Notes under the pieces: model-generated
Database searches by the model: none
What the model was told of the DNA's origin: nothing
The model's input: the letters and a program-made list of their open reading frames with translations, nothing else
Assembly: GCA_964537285.1 (NCBI GenBank)
Contig: CAZHZT010000030.1
Span: 1-51,997 of the forward strand
DNA: 51,997 nt
Direction: 5' to 3'
DNA from: CAZHZT01 sp964537285
GTDB lineage: Bacteria > Bacteroidota > Bacteroidia > Chitinophagales > Saprospiraceae
Translations under genes and position numbers: made by a program
Part shown: positions 7,146-16,139 of the stretch, piece after piece
How the letters are laid out: each line of letters opens with the position of its first letter
Numbering within the stretch: the first letter of the stretch is position 1

Positions 7146-8426
7146 TTACACCATTGCTCTACCAGGATAAACAGCCGTTTCAGCCAGTTCCTGTTCGATG
7201 CGAAGCAATTGATTGTATTTTGCGATCCGGTCTGAACGAGAAGCAGAACCGGTTTTAATTTGGCCGGTATTAAGAGCTACCGCCAGATCCGCGATGGTTG
7301 TATCTTCCGTTTCTCCCGAACGATGACTAATCACGCTGGTAAATCCGTTGCGTGTAGCCATTTTAACGGCCTCTATTGTTTCGGTGAGTGTACCGATTTG
7401 ATTTACTTTTATAAGGATGGAGTTGGCTACATCCTCCTCGATACCTCTTTGCAAGCGTTCAGTATTGGTAACAAATAAATCGTCTCCCACCAATTGAAAG
7501 CGATTTCCTAGTACGTTGGTCAGGTTTTTCCAACCTTCCCAATCATCTTCGTGAAGACCATCTTCTATAGAAAGGATAGGATATTTATCGCACCATTCTT
7601 TCCAGTAAGCCACCATATCCTGGCTGGTAAGCTTGTCACCGGTAGATTGATGAAAATGGTACACTTTTTCTTCTTCATTGTAGAATTCAGACGCAGCGGC
7701 ATCCAAGGCGATGTAAATATCATCACCTGGCTTAAAGCCTGCTTTTTCGATTGCCAAGATAACCGTTTCAATAGCTTCCTCATTAGATTGCATATTAGGC
7801 GCAAAACCACCTTCATCTCCTACATTAGTGGAGTAATTCTTTCCTTTTAATACCTTTTTGAGGTTGTGGAAAACTTCTACTCCCATACGAAGTGCCTGAG
7901 AAAACGAATCAGCTCCAACAGGCATGATCATGAACTCCTGAATATCTATTCGGTTATCAGCATGCGAACCACCATTTAGGATATTCATTAAGGGTACAGG
8001 AAGTACATGGGCATGCACTCCTCCAAGATAGCGATAGAGTGGAAGGCCAAGTGTAGCGGCAGCAGCTTTAGCTACTGCTAAAGAAACACCTAAAGTCGCA
8101 TTTGCCCCCAACTTTGACTTATTATCCGTTCCGTCTAATTCTATGAGCAATTGATCAATGTAAAGTTGATCATGAACATCAAGGCCGATGATTTCTTCAC
8201 TGATGATCGTTTCGATGTTTTGGCATGCTTTCAATACGCCCTTCCCCATAAAGCGCCCGGCATCGCCGTCGCGTAGTTCTACGGCTTCGTATTTACCTGT
8301 GGAGGCACCTGAAGGCACGGCGGCCCGTCCGGCAAAGCCATTTTCGGTGAAAATATCCACTTCTACAGTTGGATTACCTCTTGAATCAAGGATTTCTCGC
8401 GCGCGAACGTCTGTTATGATACTCAT
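7146..8426 (-). CDS. eno: Enolase
   Basis: Phosphopyruvate hydratase: interconverts 2-phosphoglycerate and PEP in glycolysis, with Mg2+. At 426 residues it is full length. Motifs are the N-terminal DSRGNPTVEVDI, the catalytic loop GASTGKYEAVELRDGD, a metal-site SIEDGLHEDDWEGW, ILIKVNQIGTLTET around the catalytic Lys, and the C-terminal signature SHRSGETEDTTIADLAVA. The ATG at 8426 gives the usual MSIITDVRAREILDSRG start. It heads the minus-strand run eno, ftsB-like, sucD, although hairpins between the genes suggest partly separate transcripts. Confidence 0.97.
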   Translation of the reverse strand: MSIITDVRAREILDSRGNPTVEVDIFTENGFAGRAAVPSGASTGKYEAVELRDGDAGRFMGKGVLKACQNIETIISEEIIGLDVHDQLYIDQLLIELDGTDNKSKLGANATLGVSLAVAKAAAATLGLPLYRYLGGVHAHVLPVPLMNILNGGSHADNRIDIQEFMIMPVGADSFSQALRMGVEVFHNLKKVLKGKNYSTNVGDEGGFAPNMQSNEEAIETVILAIEKAGFKPGDDIYIALDAAASEFYNEEEKVYHFHQSTGDKLTSQDMVAYWKEWCDKYPILSIEDGLHEDDWEGWKNLTNVLGNRFQLVGDDLFVTNTERLQRGIEEDVANSILIKVNQIGTLTETIEAVKMATRNGFTSVISHRSGETEDTTIADLAVALNTGQIKTGSASRSDRIAKYNQLLRIEQELAETAVYPGRAMV

Positions 8427-8488
8427 GTGCTGAATGGGTTTTAAGATTGTTGAAAAAAATATGAGGTTATTAAATACAGTGTATTTAA

Positions 8489-9592
8489 TTATTCTTGCAT
8501 TAATTTAATGAACTCATCAAATAAATAATTCGCATCCCTTGGGCCCGGAGAGGCTTCAGGGTGATATTGAACGCTAAATGCTTTTTTGTTTTTTACTTTA
8601 ATTCCCTCAACGGTTTGATCATTCAGGTTGATATGGGTGACCTCCACTTTGTCTGCATTCGCCAGAATAGCTTCCGGGCTAACTCCAAAACCATGGTTTT
8701 GACTTGTAATTTCACAATGGCCGGTAATTAGATTCTTGACAGGGTGGTTGATCCCTCTATGGCCATGATGCATTTTGTAGGTTGGGATACCGATTGCCAG
8801 GGCAAGGAGTTGATGGCCCAGGCAAATGCCAAATAAGGGCTTATCTTCAACTAGTATTTCTTTGGCGGTATTGACGGCATAATCCATACTTGCCGGATCC
8901 CCCGGGCCATTGGAAAGGAAGAAGCCGTCAGGATCCCAGGCCTTCAGTTCTTCATATGAGGTGTGGGCAGGGAACACGCGGATGTAACACCCCCGGGCTA
9001 CGAAGTTTCGGAGTATATTCTTTTTCACACCGAAATCCAGTACTGCTAGTCTTAGGTTTGCGTTTTCATCACCGAGTGTGTAGCTATTCGATGTGGTCAC
9101 TTTAGACGCCAACTCGAGGCCAGCCATAGAAGGCACATTTTTAAGTTGCTCTTTGAGTTGGGCAATATCTGTAATTTGAGAAGAAATAATGGCATTCATG
9201 GCGCCTTTAGTTCTGATGTGCTTAACCAAAGAACGCGTGTCGATATTAGAAATCCCGACAATGTTTTCCGCTTCGAAATATTCCTGAAGTGATTGTTGAG
9301 CCAGGTTCCGGGAATACTTCTTAGAAAAGTTTTTACAAATGAAGCCGGCAATTTTTATATTTTCCGATTCAATTTCATCTTCCTTGATCCCATAGTTTCC
9401 AATATGAGCATTGGTAGATACCAGAAGCTGACCGAAATAGGAGGGGTCGGTGAAAATTTCCTGGTATCCGGTCATGCCGGTATTGAAACAAATTTCGCCT
9501 GTAGTGGAGCCTTCTACTCCAATGGATTTGCCGTAGAAGGCCGTCCCGTCTTCAAGAAATAATACTGCTTGCGGGTTATCTGTATGATTCAT
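8489..9592 (-). CDS. carA: Carbamoyl-phosphate synthase small subunit
   Basis: The glutaminase subunit that supplies ammonia to CarB for carbamoyl phosphate, the precursor of pyrimidines and arginine. The N-terminal CPSase_sm domain (FLEDGTAFYGKSIG, GEICFNTGMTGYQEI) is followed by a class I glutamine amidotransferase domain with the nucleophile Cys257 in GICLGHQ and the catalytic His and Glu in QYHPEASPGPRD. Length (367) is normal. carB is not adjacent. The gap to eno is 62 bp and has no strong hairpin. Confidence 0.96.
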   Translation of the reverse strand: MNHTDNPQAVLFLEDGTAFYGKSIGVEGSTTGEICFNTGMTGYQEIFTDPSYFGQLLVSTNAHIGNYGIKEDEIESENIKIAGFICKNFSKKYSRNLAQQSLQEYFEAENIVGISNIDTRSLVKHIRTKGAMNAIISSQITDIAQLKEQLKNVPSMAGLELASKVTTSNSYTLGDENANLRLAVLDFGVKKNILRNFVARGCYIRVFPAHTSYEELKAWDPDGFFLSNGPGDPASMDYAVNTAKEILVEDKPLFGICLGHQLLALAIGIPTYKMHHGHRGINHPVKNLITGHCEITSQNHGFGVSPEAILANADKVEVTHINLNDQTVEGIKVKNKKAFSVQYHPEASPGPRDANYLFDEFIKLMQE

Positions 9593-9626
9593 TTATGGAC
9601 AAATTTCCGCAAATATAAAAACTAAT

Positions 9627-9698
9627 GCGGTAAACGGCGAACGGGAAACGGGAAACGGATAAAAAATTAATTCTTCCGTTTTCCATTTCCATTTACCA
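9627..9698. terminator. Imperfect inverted repeat upstream of carA
   Basis: A left side of GGTAAACGG- and GGGAAACGG-like units (9627-9659) faces a right side of TTTCCATTTCC-like units (9674-9698), forming an imperfect stem. It sits right after the DUF6089 gene stop on the minus strand. A weak terminator is likely. Confidence 0.45.
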
Positions 9699-9700
9699 TC

Positions 9701-10540
9701 TTAATAAGTTGGGCACTTAAGGTCTCCAAAGAAGTACATCAGGCCAATGCCAAAGAATGCAAAGCTGTCATTGTTTTTGCTGTTGCCTCTTTTACGGCCC
9801 GGTTCAGCAATTCTCACGCCATCAGAACCCTGAGGCATTGAGCGATCTGAAAGGGCTACAGCCTCGGGGCCTCTAAGGTTTTCCAGATCTTCAAAGTCGG
9901 GATATACGGTGCTTACATCGTCAATGTAATCTGTAAAAACTTCTCTAACGCTTAGCTCAAGATTAATACTTAACTCATAGCTCAAGTCAAACTTTATTCC
10001 GCCACCATAAACGAAGCCAAAGCTAGTAGTTGAGTATTCCTCACCTTTGAATTGCCCTTCTGTGCCAAAGTCACGGAGTTCGAGAAGTTCACCTTCGAAT
10101 TCTGTTTTAGGGTTGTAGGAAAAAAAGTTTAAACCAGCGAAGAGGTAAGGAGTCCAAAATTCATCTTTGCTTCCATGTATATATGGCAGGAAGTTAAATT
10201 CGAGCTGAGCAGTTCCATCGAGAAGGGTAGATTGGAAGTTCAGGTTACGCGCTTGCTCAAATGAATTGTCAGAGTCTGCATCATCAGCAGATATATTTCC
10301 ATAATTCGCGCTGAATTTAAAGCAAACGCGCTCATTGAAATTGTATCTCGCCGCAGCACCGGTTGCAAACCCAGGGCTACTAAAATCAAAAGAGGTGTTC
10401 AAATCTCCGAAATAGTAAGAAATGCCAGCCCAACCACCGGCTTCCCATCCTTCCTGTGAAAAGGAAGAAGAAATGGATGCAAAAAATAAAAGGAACAGGC
10501 CGATGAATGCTTTGGACATTCTTGAGAAGGTACATTTCAT
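9701..10540 (-). CDS. DUF6089-like outer-membrane beta-barrel protein
   Basis: About 279 residues from the ATG at 10538-10540, giving MKCTFSRMSKAFIGLFLLFF and a signal peptide ending SSSFSQ; the ATG at 10517-10519 is also possible. The mature protein opens EAGGWAGISYYFGDLNTSFDF, which fits Bacteroidota DUF6089 proteins. It continues in amphipathic strands and ends in a strand, GIGLMYFFGDLK. This is an 8- to 10-strand barrel pattern in the outer membrane, with no known ligand. A Cys remains near the C-terminus (KCPTY). The gene is divergent from the hydrogenase operon. Confidence 0.78.
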   Translation of the reverse strand: MKCTFSRMSKAFIGLFLLFFASISSSFSQEGWEAGGWAGISYYFGDLNTSFDFSSPGFATGAAARYNFNERVCFKFSANYGNISADDADSDNSFEQARNLNFQSTLLDGTAQLEFNFLPYIHGSKDEFWTPYLFAGLNFFSYNPKTEFEGELLELRDFGTEGQFKGEEYSTTSFGFVYGGGIKFDLSYELSINLELSVREVFTDYIDDVSTVYPDFEDLENLRGPEAVALSDRSMPQGSDGVRIAEPGRKRGNSKNNDSFAFFGIGLMYFFGDLKCPTY

Positions 10541-10660
10541 AGATATCATCATTATTAAATAAGACGGTTCTTGGATAAAAAAGCACTGACTGAATAAAGG
10601 CGTTACGCCCTTGAATGACTTCATTCGTAGGTCTTTAACGGGAAATTTTTTGTTTTGTTA

Positions 10661-10722
10661 TATTAGACTTATTCTGTAGATACTAATTACGCTCCACCAG
10701 AATCTACAGAACAAGTCTATTA
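10661..10722. repeat. Stand-alone inverted repeat with AGACTTGTTCTGTAGA arms
   Basis: Arms 10665-10680 and 10703-10718 pair over 16 bp with one mismatch, and the pairing continues weakly outward. The arm sequence TCTACAGAACAAGTCT recurs at 18440, near 38990 and, changed, near 5590. It lies in the divergent gap between the DUF6089 and hydrogenase genes, so it is at no gene's 3' end. Confidence 0.65.
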
Positions 10723-10829
10723 AGAACTAAGAATAAATGGAGTTTATGGATTAATCGAGCCGCTAATTTATAACCTATTAAAGGTGATTACCAAATATTG
10801 AGAATAAAATAATTTAATTTACTCGAGTT

Positions 10830-10980
10830 CAGCGATTCTCGCTTTGAAAAATAGACGCGCCTTCGGCGCGAAATTCCTTTGAGAGGGAGGCCGAAAGGGC
10901 TATTTTGCGAAGCAAAATAGCCCTTTCGGCCTCCCTCAAAAGAAAATATCGCCGCGCAGCGGCGTAAATTTGGTATTGGG
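10830..10980. mobile_element. MITE-like element, long copy with 26-bp hairpin
   Basis: From CAGCGATTCTCGCTTTG on, this matches 37500-37610 closely. The shared parts include a small hairpin built on GGCGCG, TTTGAGAGGGAGGCC and a GTAAATTTxGTATTGG right end. This copy holds an extra 45 bp that completes a perfect 26-bp hairpin (10883-10908 with 10912-10937, loop GAA). The right terminal repeat seen in the 37.5-kb copy is not obvious here. The right end carries TAAATTTG (10965-10972), an exact match to the Bacteroidota -7 box TAnnTTTG, 78 bp before the hydrogenase start codon; I see no matching -33 box. The rest of the 509-bp gap (10541-10660 and 10723-10829) holds nothing else clear. Confidence 0.75.
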
Positions 10981-11049
10981 ATGATTTTTATCATATTAAA
11001 AGTCCCAAAAAAATTGAAATATGAGGTAGCAAAGAAAATAAGCATATCT

Positions 11050-12783
11050 ATGAAATCTACTATTAATCAACTACAGCGCACTGAGATACTCAGTAACCTT
11101 TGGGGGTACCAGCGGCAACATGGATACATTAGAGATGTGGATGTTGCTGAATGCTCAGAAAAATTGGGCATATCCAAGATAGAACTGGAAGGGGTGATCT
11201 CTTTCTATCATTTCTTCCACCGAAAGCCTACCGGTAAGTATATTATCTATTTGAATAACAGCATTATTTCAGAAACAAAGGGGTTCCAAAGGGTGAAGGA
11301 TGCCTTTGAAAGAGAAACCGGGCAGCGGTTTGGTCTGCAGGATCCCGCTGGAAAATTTGCTTTATTTGAAACGGCTTGCATCGGTTTAAGCGATCAGGAG
11401 CCAGCTGCCTTAATAAACTTTTATCCTTTCACCAACCTCAATTCCCTTAAAGTTCGGAAAATCGTATCGGAACTTCAGAAAGGCACCCCTGTTGAAGAGA
11501 TTTGCGATGATGCCAATGATCAAATCCGTTTTACTCCACCTGAAGATAAAGCGGTTTTTTTCCGGGAGTATAATCCGGGAGCTGCTGTAGCCAATTTACA
11601 CGGAAAAACCCCGGAGGACGTTATTGCTGAAGTTCAACAATCCAAACTCAGTGGTATGGGAGGGGCTTTTTTCCCAACGGCGATCAAATGGGACTTGTGC
11701 CGCAAACAAGAGCGGAAACCTAAATATGTGGTATGTAATGCCGATGAAGGAGAACCCGGTACGTTTAAAGACAGGGCTTTAATCAATAGTTTGCCCGGTT
11801 TAATGCTTGAGGGAATGATCGTTGGAGGCTATGCTGTCGGTGCTGAAGAAGGCATCATTTATTTGAGAGGGGAGTATACCTGGTTGTTAGAAAAACTTCA
11901 GCGAACCATCAGGCAGTTCGAACGAATGCATTTGCTCGGTGAGAATGTAGCAGGAATTGAAGGCTTCAATTTCCATATCCGGATTGAATTAGGTGCTGGT
12001 GCTTACATCTGTGGAGAGGAAAGTGCTTTGCTCAACTCTATGGAAGGGAAAAGAGGGGAAGCCAGAGTGAAAATGTACTTGCCGGCTATTAAAGGGTTTA
12101 TGGCTCAACCTACCATAGTGAACAATGTGGAAACCTTCTGTGCTGCTGCCAGAGTCATAGAATTAGGGGCTCAATACTACTTAAATACCGGAACGCCTGA
12201 ATCACCGGGAACGAAATTATTAAGCATCTCAGGAGATTGCCACAAACCAGGTATTTACGAAATTGAATGGGGAACTACTGTGGCAGAAGTACTGGATATG
12301 TGCGAAGCTGTAGATCCATACTTTATCCAAATAAGTGGACCATCAGGCGAGTGTATTTCCTATCAGGAGAAAGACCGCAGGATTGCCGTCGATGACCTCA
12401 AGTGCTGTGGTTCTTTTATGGTTTTTAACTCTAGCCGTGACTTGCTTCAAATTCTTTCGAATTACACTGAATTCTTTAAACATGAATCCTGTGGATTGTG
12501 CACCCCTTGTCGGGCAGGCAATTTCATTATTAAGCGGAAATTAGAAAAAATAGAAACGGGCCTGGCTTATGAAAAAGATCTTGAGGAAATAAAGAACTGG
12601 GGCAATATCATGAAAGTAACCAGCCGATGTGGATTGGGTAAGATGGCTACTAAATCTCTATTGCTGGCCATGGAAAAATTCCCCGATTATTTCCACAAAA
12701 AGTTAGATAAAAAAGGAGACGGATTTAACAAGGATTTTGATGAAGAGCGCGCCGTACGGGCTTATGAAAAATTCAAAAGCTGA
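11050..12783 (+). CDS. hoxF: NAD-reducing [NiFe]-hydrogenase diaphorase subunit HoxF
   Basis: FMN- and NAD-binding subunit of a soluble group 3d-type hydrogenase, passing electrons from H2 to NAD+. I start at the ATG at 11050 (MKSTINQLQR), giving 577 residues; the frame is open upstream but without family similarity. Residues 1-150 form a NuoE-like domain and about 170-577 a NuoF-like domain, with the FMN/NADH region (SGMGGAFFPTAIKW, then NADEGEPGTFKDR) and [4Fe-4S] ligands C481, C484, C487 and C527. The sequence resembles Ralstonia-type HoxF strongly, including CIGLSDQEPA. The NuoE-like domain keeps only C110 of the usual four cluster Cys; residue 69 is Asn where I recall the Ralstonia protein having Cys. 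First gene of the operon. Confidence 0.93.
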   Translation: MKSTINQLQRTEILSNLWGYQRQHGYIRDVDVAECSEKLGISKIELEGVISFYHFFHRKPTGKYIIYLNNSIISETKGFQRVKDAFERETGQRFGLQDPAGKFALFETACIGLSDQEPAALINFYPFTNLNSLKVRKIVSELQKGTPVEEICDDANDQIRFTPPEDKAVFFREYNPGAAVANLHGKTPEDVIAEVQQSKLSGMGGAFFPTAIKWDLCRKQERKPKYVVCNADEGEPGTFKDRALINSLPGLMLEGMIVGGYAVGAEEGIIYLRGEYTWLLEKLQRTIRQFERMHLLGENVAGIEGFNFHIRIELGAGAYICGEESALLNSMEGKRGEARVKMYLPAIKGFMAQPTIVNNVETFCAAARVIELGAQYYLNTGTPESPGTKLLSISGDCHKPGIYEIEWGTTVAEVLDMCEAVDPYFIQISGPSGECISYQEKDRRIAVDDLKCCGSFMVFNSSRDLLQILSNYTEFFKHESCGLCTPCRAGNFIIKRKLEKIETGLAYEKDLEEIKNWGNIMKVTSRCGLGKMATKSLLLAMEKFPDYFHKKLDKKGDGFNKDFDEERAVRAYEKFKS

Positions 12784-12799
12784 AAAAAACTAATTTAAA

Positions 12800-14077
12800 A
12801 TGGGAAAAACAGTCAAATTAACAATAGACGGGCGCGAAATCCAGGCTAAAGAAGGTCAGAACCTGGTTTCTGTAGCTAAAGAAAATAGTATTTTTATTCC
12901 TTCCCTTTGTTATTACGAACATATCGACCCACCCTTGGGAACCTGCAGGGTATGTACGTGCAGGATAAATGGAAAAGAAGGGCCTGCCTGTATGAAATTG
13001 GTGAAAGATGGAATGGAAGTAGAAGTGGATCAGCCTGATTTGAAAGATATGCGGAAAGCTGTGGTGGAGATGATGTTCGCTGAAGGCAATCACTTCTGCC
13101 CGGCTTGCGAAAAAAGTGGAGCATGCGATATGCAACATATGGGATACGAAATGGGGGTGTCCGTATCTCGTTTCCCTCACTTGTTTAAGAATCGATTAAT
13201 CGATTTTAATCCAAAACGTATGGTTATAGAGCACAACCGCTGTGTAAAATGTCAGCGGTGTGTCGAGGAGGTGCTTACGGATGACGGCCAACGGGTCTTT
13301 TCCTTCTGTAATCGGGGCAATGAAATGATCGTGGGCATTGATTACGAAAAAGAAGCTCAACTGAGCGAAGAAGCCGCTGAAAATGCTATGAGAATTTGCC
13401 CAACCGGAGCAATACTGGTTAGAGGTAAGAGTATGGCCCTTCCATTCGGAGATCGAAAATTCGACCTGGAGTCCGTTCAAGTAGATAAGGATCTCGAAAT
13501 CATTCCTAAGGTGGATGGAGGTCAACAAAAACTGGAGAAAAAAACCATTGCAACGATTTCTCTTGCAGGTTGCTTCGGCTGCCATATGTCCATGCTGGAT
13601 ATTGATTTAGGATTGCTGGACTTAGTAGAGTTAGTAGATTTTAATAAAAGTCCGCTAAATGATATCAAGACCTTCACCAAACAATGCGATGTAGGCTTGA
13701 TAGAAGGTGGTTGTTGCAATACCGAAAATATTGAAACACTTCGGGAGTTCCGGAAAAAATGTAAAACCCTTGTCGCTGTCGGAGAATGTTCTATCTGGGG
13801 AGGTTTACCTGCTATGCGAAATATGGTGCCTCTAGAAGAGTGCCTCGAAGAAGCTTATTTGAACTCCATGACGACGGAAGAGGGGGAATATACAGTGCCT
13901 TATCACGAAGACTTACCAAAGATCCTCGATAAGGTTTATCCTTGCAGCGAAATTGTCAAGATCGATTATTATATACCGGGTTGCCCGCCTACAGCTACTC
14001 ATATTTGGAAAGCCGTGAAGAATTTACTCTGGGGCGACCGGTACTCCATTTTGTATTCTGAATTTAAATACGATTAA
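12800..14077 (+). CDS. hoxUY: Fused HoxU-HoxY: diaphorase ferredoxin-like subunit plus hydrogenase small subunit
   Basis: One 425-residue protein covers two subunits that are separate in known HoxFUYH enzymes. Residues 1-225 are HoxU: [2Fe-2S] ligands C37, C48, C51 and C64; a [4Fe-4S] set H98, C100, C103 and C109; a second set C148, C151, C154 and C200. Residues 250-425 are HoxY, with proximal [4Fe-4S] ligands C258, C261, C330 and C395 (GCFGC, VGEC, IPGCPP). The linker of about 25 residues (EIIPKVDGGQQKLEKK) has no internal Met or stop. The combined length is close to the sum of the two separate proteins, so little is lost. It starts 17 bp after hoxF and ends one base before hoxH. Confidence 0.92.
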   Translation: MGKTVKLTIDGREIQAKEGQNLVSVAKENSIFIPSLCYYEHIDPPLGTCRVCTCRINGKEGPACMKLVKDGMEVEVDQPDLKDMRKAVVEMMFAEGNHFCPACEKSGACDMQHMGYEMGVSVSRFPHLFKNRLIDFNPKRMVIEHNRCVKCQRCVEEVLTDDGQRVFSFCNRGNEMIVGIDYEKEAQLSEEAAENAMRICPTGAILVRGKSMALPFGDRKFDLESVQVDKDLEIIPKVDGGQQKLEKKTIATISLAGCFGCHMSMLDIDLGLLDLVELVDFNKSPLNDIKTFTKQCDVGLIEGGCCNTENIETLREFRKKCKTLVAVGECSIWGGLPAMRNMVPLEECLEEAYLNSMTTEEGEYTVPYHEDLPKILDKVYPCSEIVKIDYYIPGCPPTATHIWKAVKNLLWGDRYSILYSEFKYD

Positions 14078-14078
14078 G

Positions 14079-15530
14079 ATGACCAAGAAAATCACCATAG
14101 AACCCGTAACCCGTGTAGAAGGGCACGGTAAAGTGACGGTTCATTTAGACGAAAGCGGAGCAGTTAAAGATGCTTTTTTCCACATTGTTGAATTCAGAGG
14201 CTTCGAGCGATTCATTCAGGGACATCCATATTGGGAGGCTCCGCTTTTAGTGCAACGCCTATGTGGTATTTGTCCTGTGAGTCATCATTTGGCGGCAGCG
14301 AAAGCCATTGATCAGATCGTTGGGGTTAATCCTGAGGATTTATCTCCTACAGCTATAAAATTACGCCGGCTTCTCCATTATGGTCAGGTGTTTCAATCAC
14401 ATGCTTTGCACTTTTTCTATTTAGCATCTCCTGACTTGCTTTTTGGCGCTGATGCGCCACCGGAAAAACGAAATGTAGTTCAGGTGGTGGTGGAGAATAA
14501 GGAACTCGCCAAGAAGGGTATCCTTATGCGAAAATTTGGGCAAGAGATTATTAAAGCCATTACAGGCAAGAAAATTCACGGTATTGCTGCTATCCCCGGA
14601 GGCGTACATAAAACCTTCTTCCCTGAAGAAAGAGATTATTTTCTCGACGGGAAAGAAATTCCGAATATTGATACCATGATCGAATGGTCTCAGGAAATTG
14701 TCAATTTCATAAAAGATTATCACGATAAGCATTACCAATGGCTGGATAATTTTGCTAATTATCCTTCCGGACACTTGGGAATGGTTTCGAAAGATGGTGC
14801 ATTGGAACTTTATGACGGGCGCCTGAGAGCGATTGACAGTGTTGGAAATATTACATTGAATGATGTTCCCAGTGATGATTATATAAAATATTTTACCGAA
14901 GGAGTGGAAAAATGGTCTTACATGAAATTCCCTTATTTAAGCCATCTTGGAATTAAAGAAGGATGGAATAGGGTAGGGCCTTTGGCAAGGCTAAATGTAT
15001 GCGACAAAATTAACACACCTTTGGCCCAAAAAGAACTGGAAGATTTTAAAAACTACAACTCCGGCAGGCCCAATAACAGTACAATGCATTACCATTGGGC
15101 AAGATTAATTGAGATTTTGCACTGTGCAGAAGAAATGAAAGGACTCTTATCAGATCCTTCTATTCTTGAAGAAGATCTTGTGAGGCAAGGAACACGTCGG
15201 CCGGAAGGTATTGGTATAATTGAAGCCCCAAGGGGAACATTGATCCATCATTATCAGGTAGATGAAAAGGGGATGATTACTAAATGTAACCTAATTGTTT
15301 CTACTACGCACAATAACGAAGCGATGAACAGGGCTGTTCGCTGGGTGGCAAAGAATACGCTTGATAAGCAGGAAGAAATAACGGAAGGTATGCTCAACCA
15401 AGTAGAAGTAGCCATCCGGGCCTTCGATCCCTGTTTAAGCTGTGCAACGCATGCACTGGGTAAAATGCCATTGGAACTATCGGTTTTTGATAATGAAGGA
15501 AAACTTTTAGCGGTTCACAATAAACGGTAA
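14079..15530 (+). CDS. hoxH: [NiFe]-hydrogenase large subunit HoxH
   Basis: Catalytic subunit carrying the NiFe(CN)2CO site. The N-terminal L1 motif is RLCGICPVSHH with C62 and C65; the C-terminal L2 motif is FDPCLSCATHALG with C452, C455 and H458. The family is matured by cleavage after that His, which would remove the last 25 residues (ALGKMPLELSVF onward). The N-terminal EPVTRVEGHGKV is also standard. At 483 residues it is full length. It begins one base after the hoxUY stop, implying coupled translation, and is followed by its probable protease. The hypABCDEF maturation genes are not in this window. Confidence 0.96.
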   Translation: MTKKITIEPVTRVEGHGKVTVHLDESGAVKDAFFHIVEFRGFERFIQGHPYWEAPLLVQRLCGICPVSHHLAAAKAIDQIVGVNPEDLSPTAIKLRRLLHYGQVFQSHALHFFYLASPDLLFGADAPPEKRNVVQVVVENKELAKKGILMRKFGQEIIKAITGKKIHGIAAIPGGVHKTFFPEERDYFLDGKEIPNIDTMIEWSQEIVNFIKDYHDKHYQWLDNFANYPSGHLGMVSKDGALELYDGRLRAIDSVGNITLNDVPSDDYIKYFTEGVEKWSYMKFPYLSHLGIKEGWNRVGPLARLNVCDKINTPLAQKELEDFKNYNSGRPNNSTMHYHWARLIEILHCAEEMKGLLSDPSILEEDLVRQGTRRPEGIGIIEAPRGTLIHHYQVDEKGMITKCNLIVSTTHNNEAMNRAVRWVAKNTLDKQEEITEGMLNQVEVAIRAFDPCLSCATHALGKMPLELSVFDNEGKLLAVHNKR

Positions 15531-15567
15531 ACGATTTTTGTATAGAGTGAAAGAGAATGGATTAAAT

Positions 15568-16065
15568 ATGGAGGCAAAAGAATTGAGCGTTAAAATAGAA
15601 AATGAGCGATTTGATTTTAATGAAGATTCGCTGCTCATAGCCATAGGTAATAGTGCCCGCCAGGACGATGGACTTGGTTGGGTCTTTTTGGAGGAAATTG
15701 AAAAAACTATTGCTTTTAAAGGGAATTCAAAAGCTTGTTATCAATTACAAGTGGAAGATGCGGAAGAAATTTCGCGCTATTCAAAGGTTATTTTTGTGGA
15801 TGCCTGTGTAAATCCATTGGAAAAAGGTTATAGTTGGGAAAAAACCGGCATTGAAAATGATTTTTCTTATACAACACACGCTCTGACTCCCGGGGCTGTA
15901 TTATTTTTGTGCCGGGAATTATATAATCGTTCTCCTGAAGCATTTACACTGAAAATTCAAGGTTATCAGTGGGAATTGAAAACCGGATTGAGCCCAAACG
16001 CTCAACAAAACCTTGTGAATGCACTGGAAGAATTTAGGAGTTTAGTGCTCAATATCACTAACTAA
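15568..16065 (+). CDS. hoxW: Hydrogenase maturation protease (HoxW/HycI family)
   Basis: Endopeptidase that removes the HoxH C-terminal tail once nickel is in place. The N-terminal IAIGNSARQDDGLGW matches the family's GNxxxxDDGxG. D34, D78 (IFVDAC) and H104 (TTHALTPGA) fall where E16, D62 and H93, the nickel-sensing residues, lie in HybD. I use the ATG at 15568 (165 residues); an in-frame TTG lies ten codons upstream. It is 37 bp after hoxH and the last gene of the operon. The HoxW name rests mostly on the neighbours. Confidence 0.88.
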   Translation: MEAKELSVKIENERFDFNEDSLLIAIGNSARQDDGLGWVFLEEIEKTIAFKGNSKACYQLQVEDAEEISRYSKVIFVDACVNPLEKGYSWEKTGIENDFSYTTHALTPGAVLFLCRELYNRSPEAFTLKIQGYQWELKTGLSPNAQQNLVNALEEFRSLVLNITN

Positions 16066-16139
16066 CAAGAGTAAGCAACGTAAATTTATGCTGCGTAATT
16101 CTTTAAATTGATACTTTTTAAGGTAATAAAGTGTTGAAA

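Noticed and set aside
11050..14077. hoxF and hoxUY as Complex I genes (nuoE, nuoF, nuoG)
   Set aside because: No membrane-arm genes follow, the second protein ends in a hydrogenase small subunit and the next gene has the NiFe-binding CxxC motifs.
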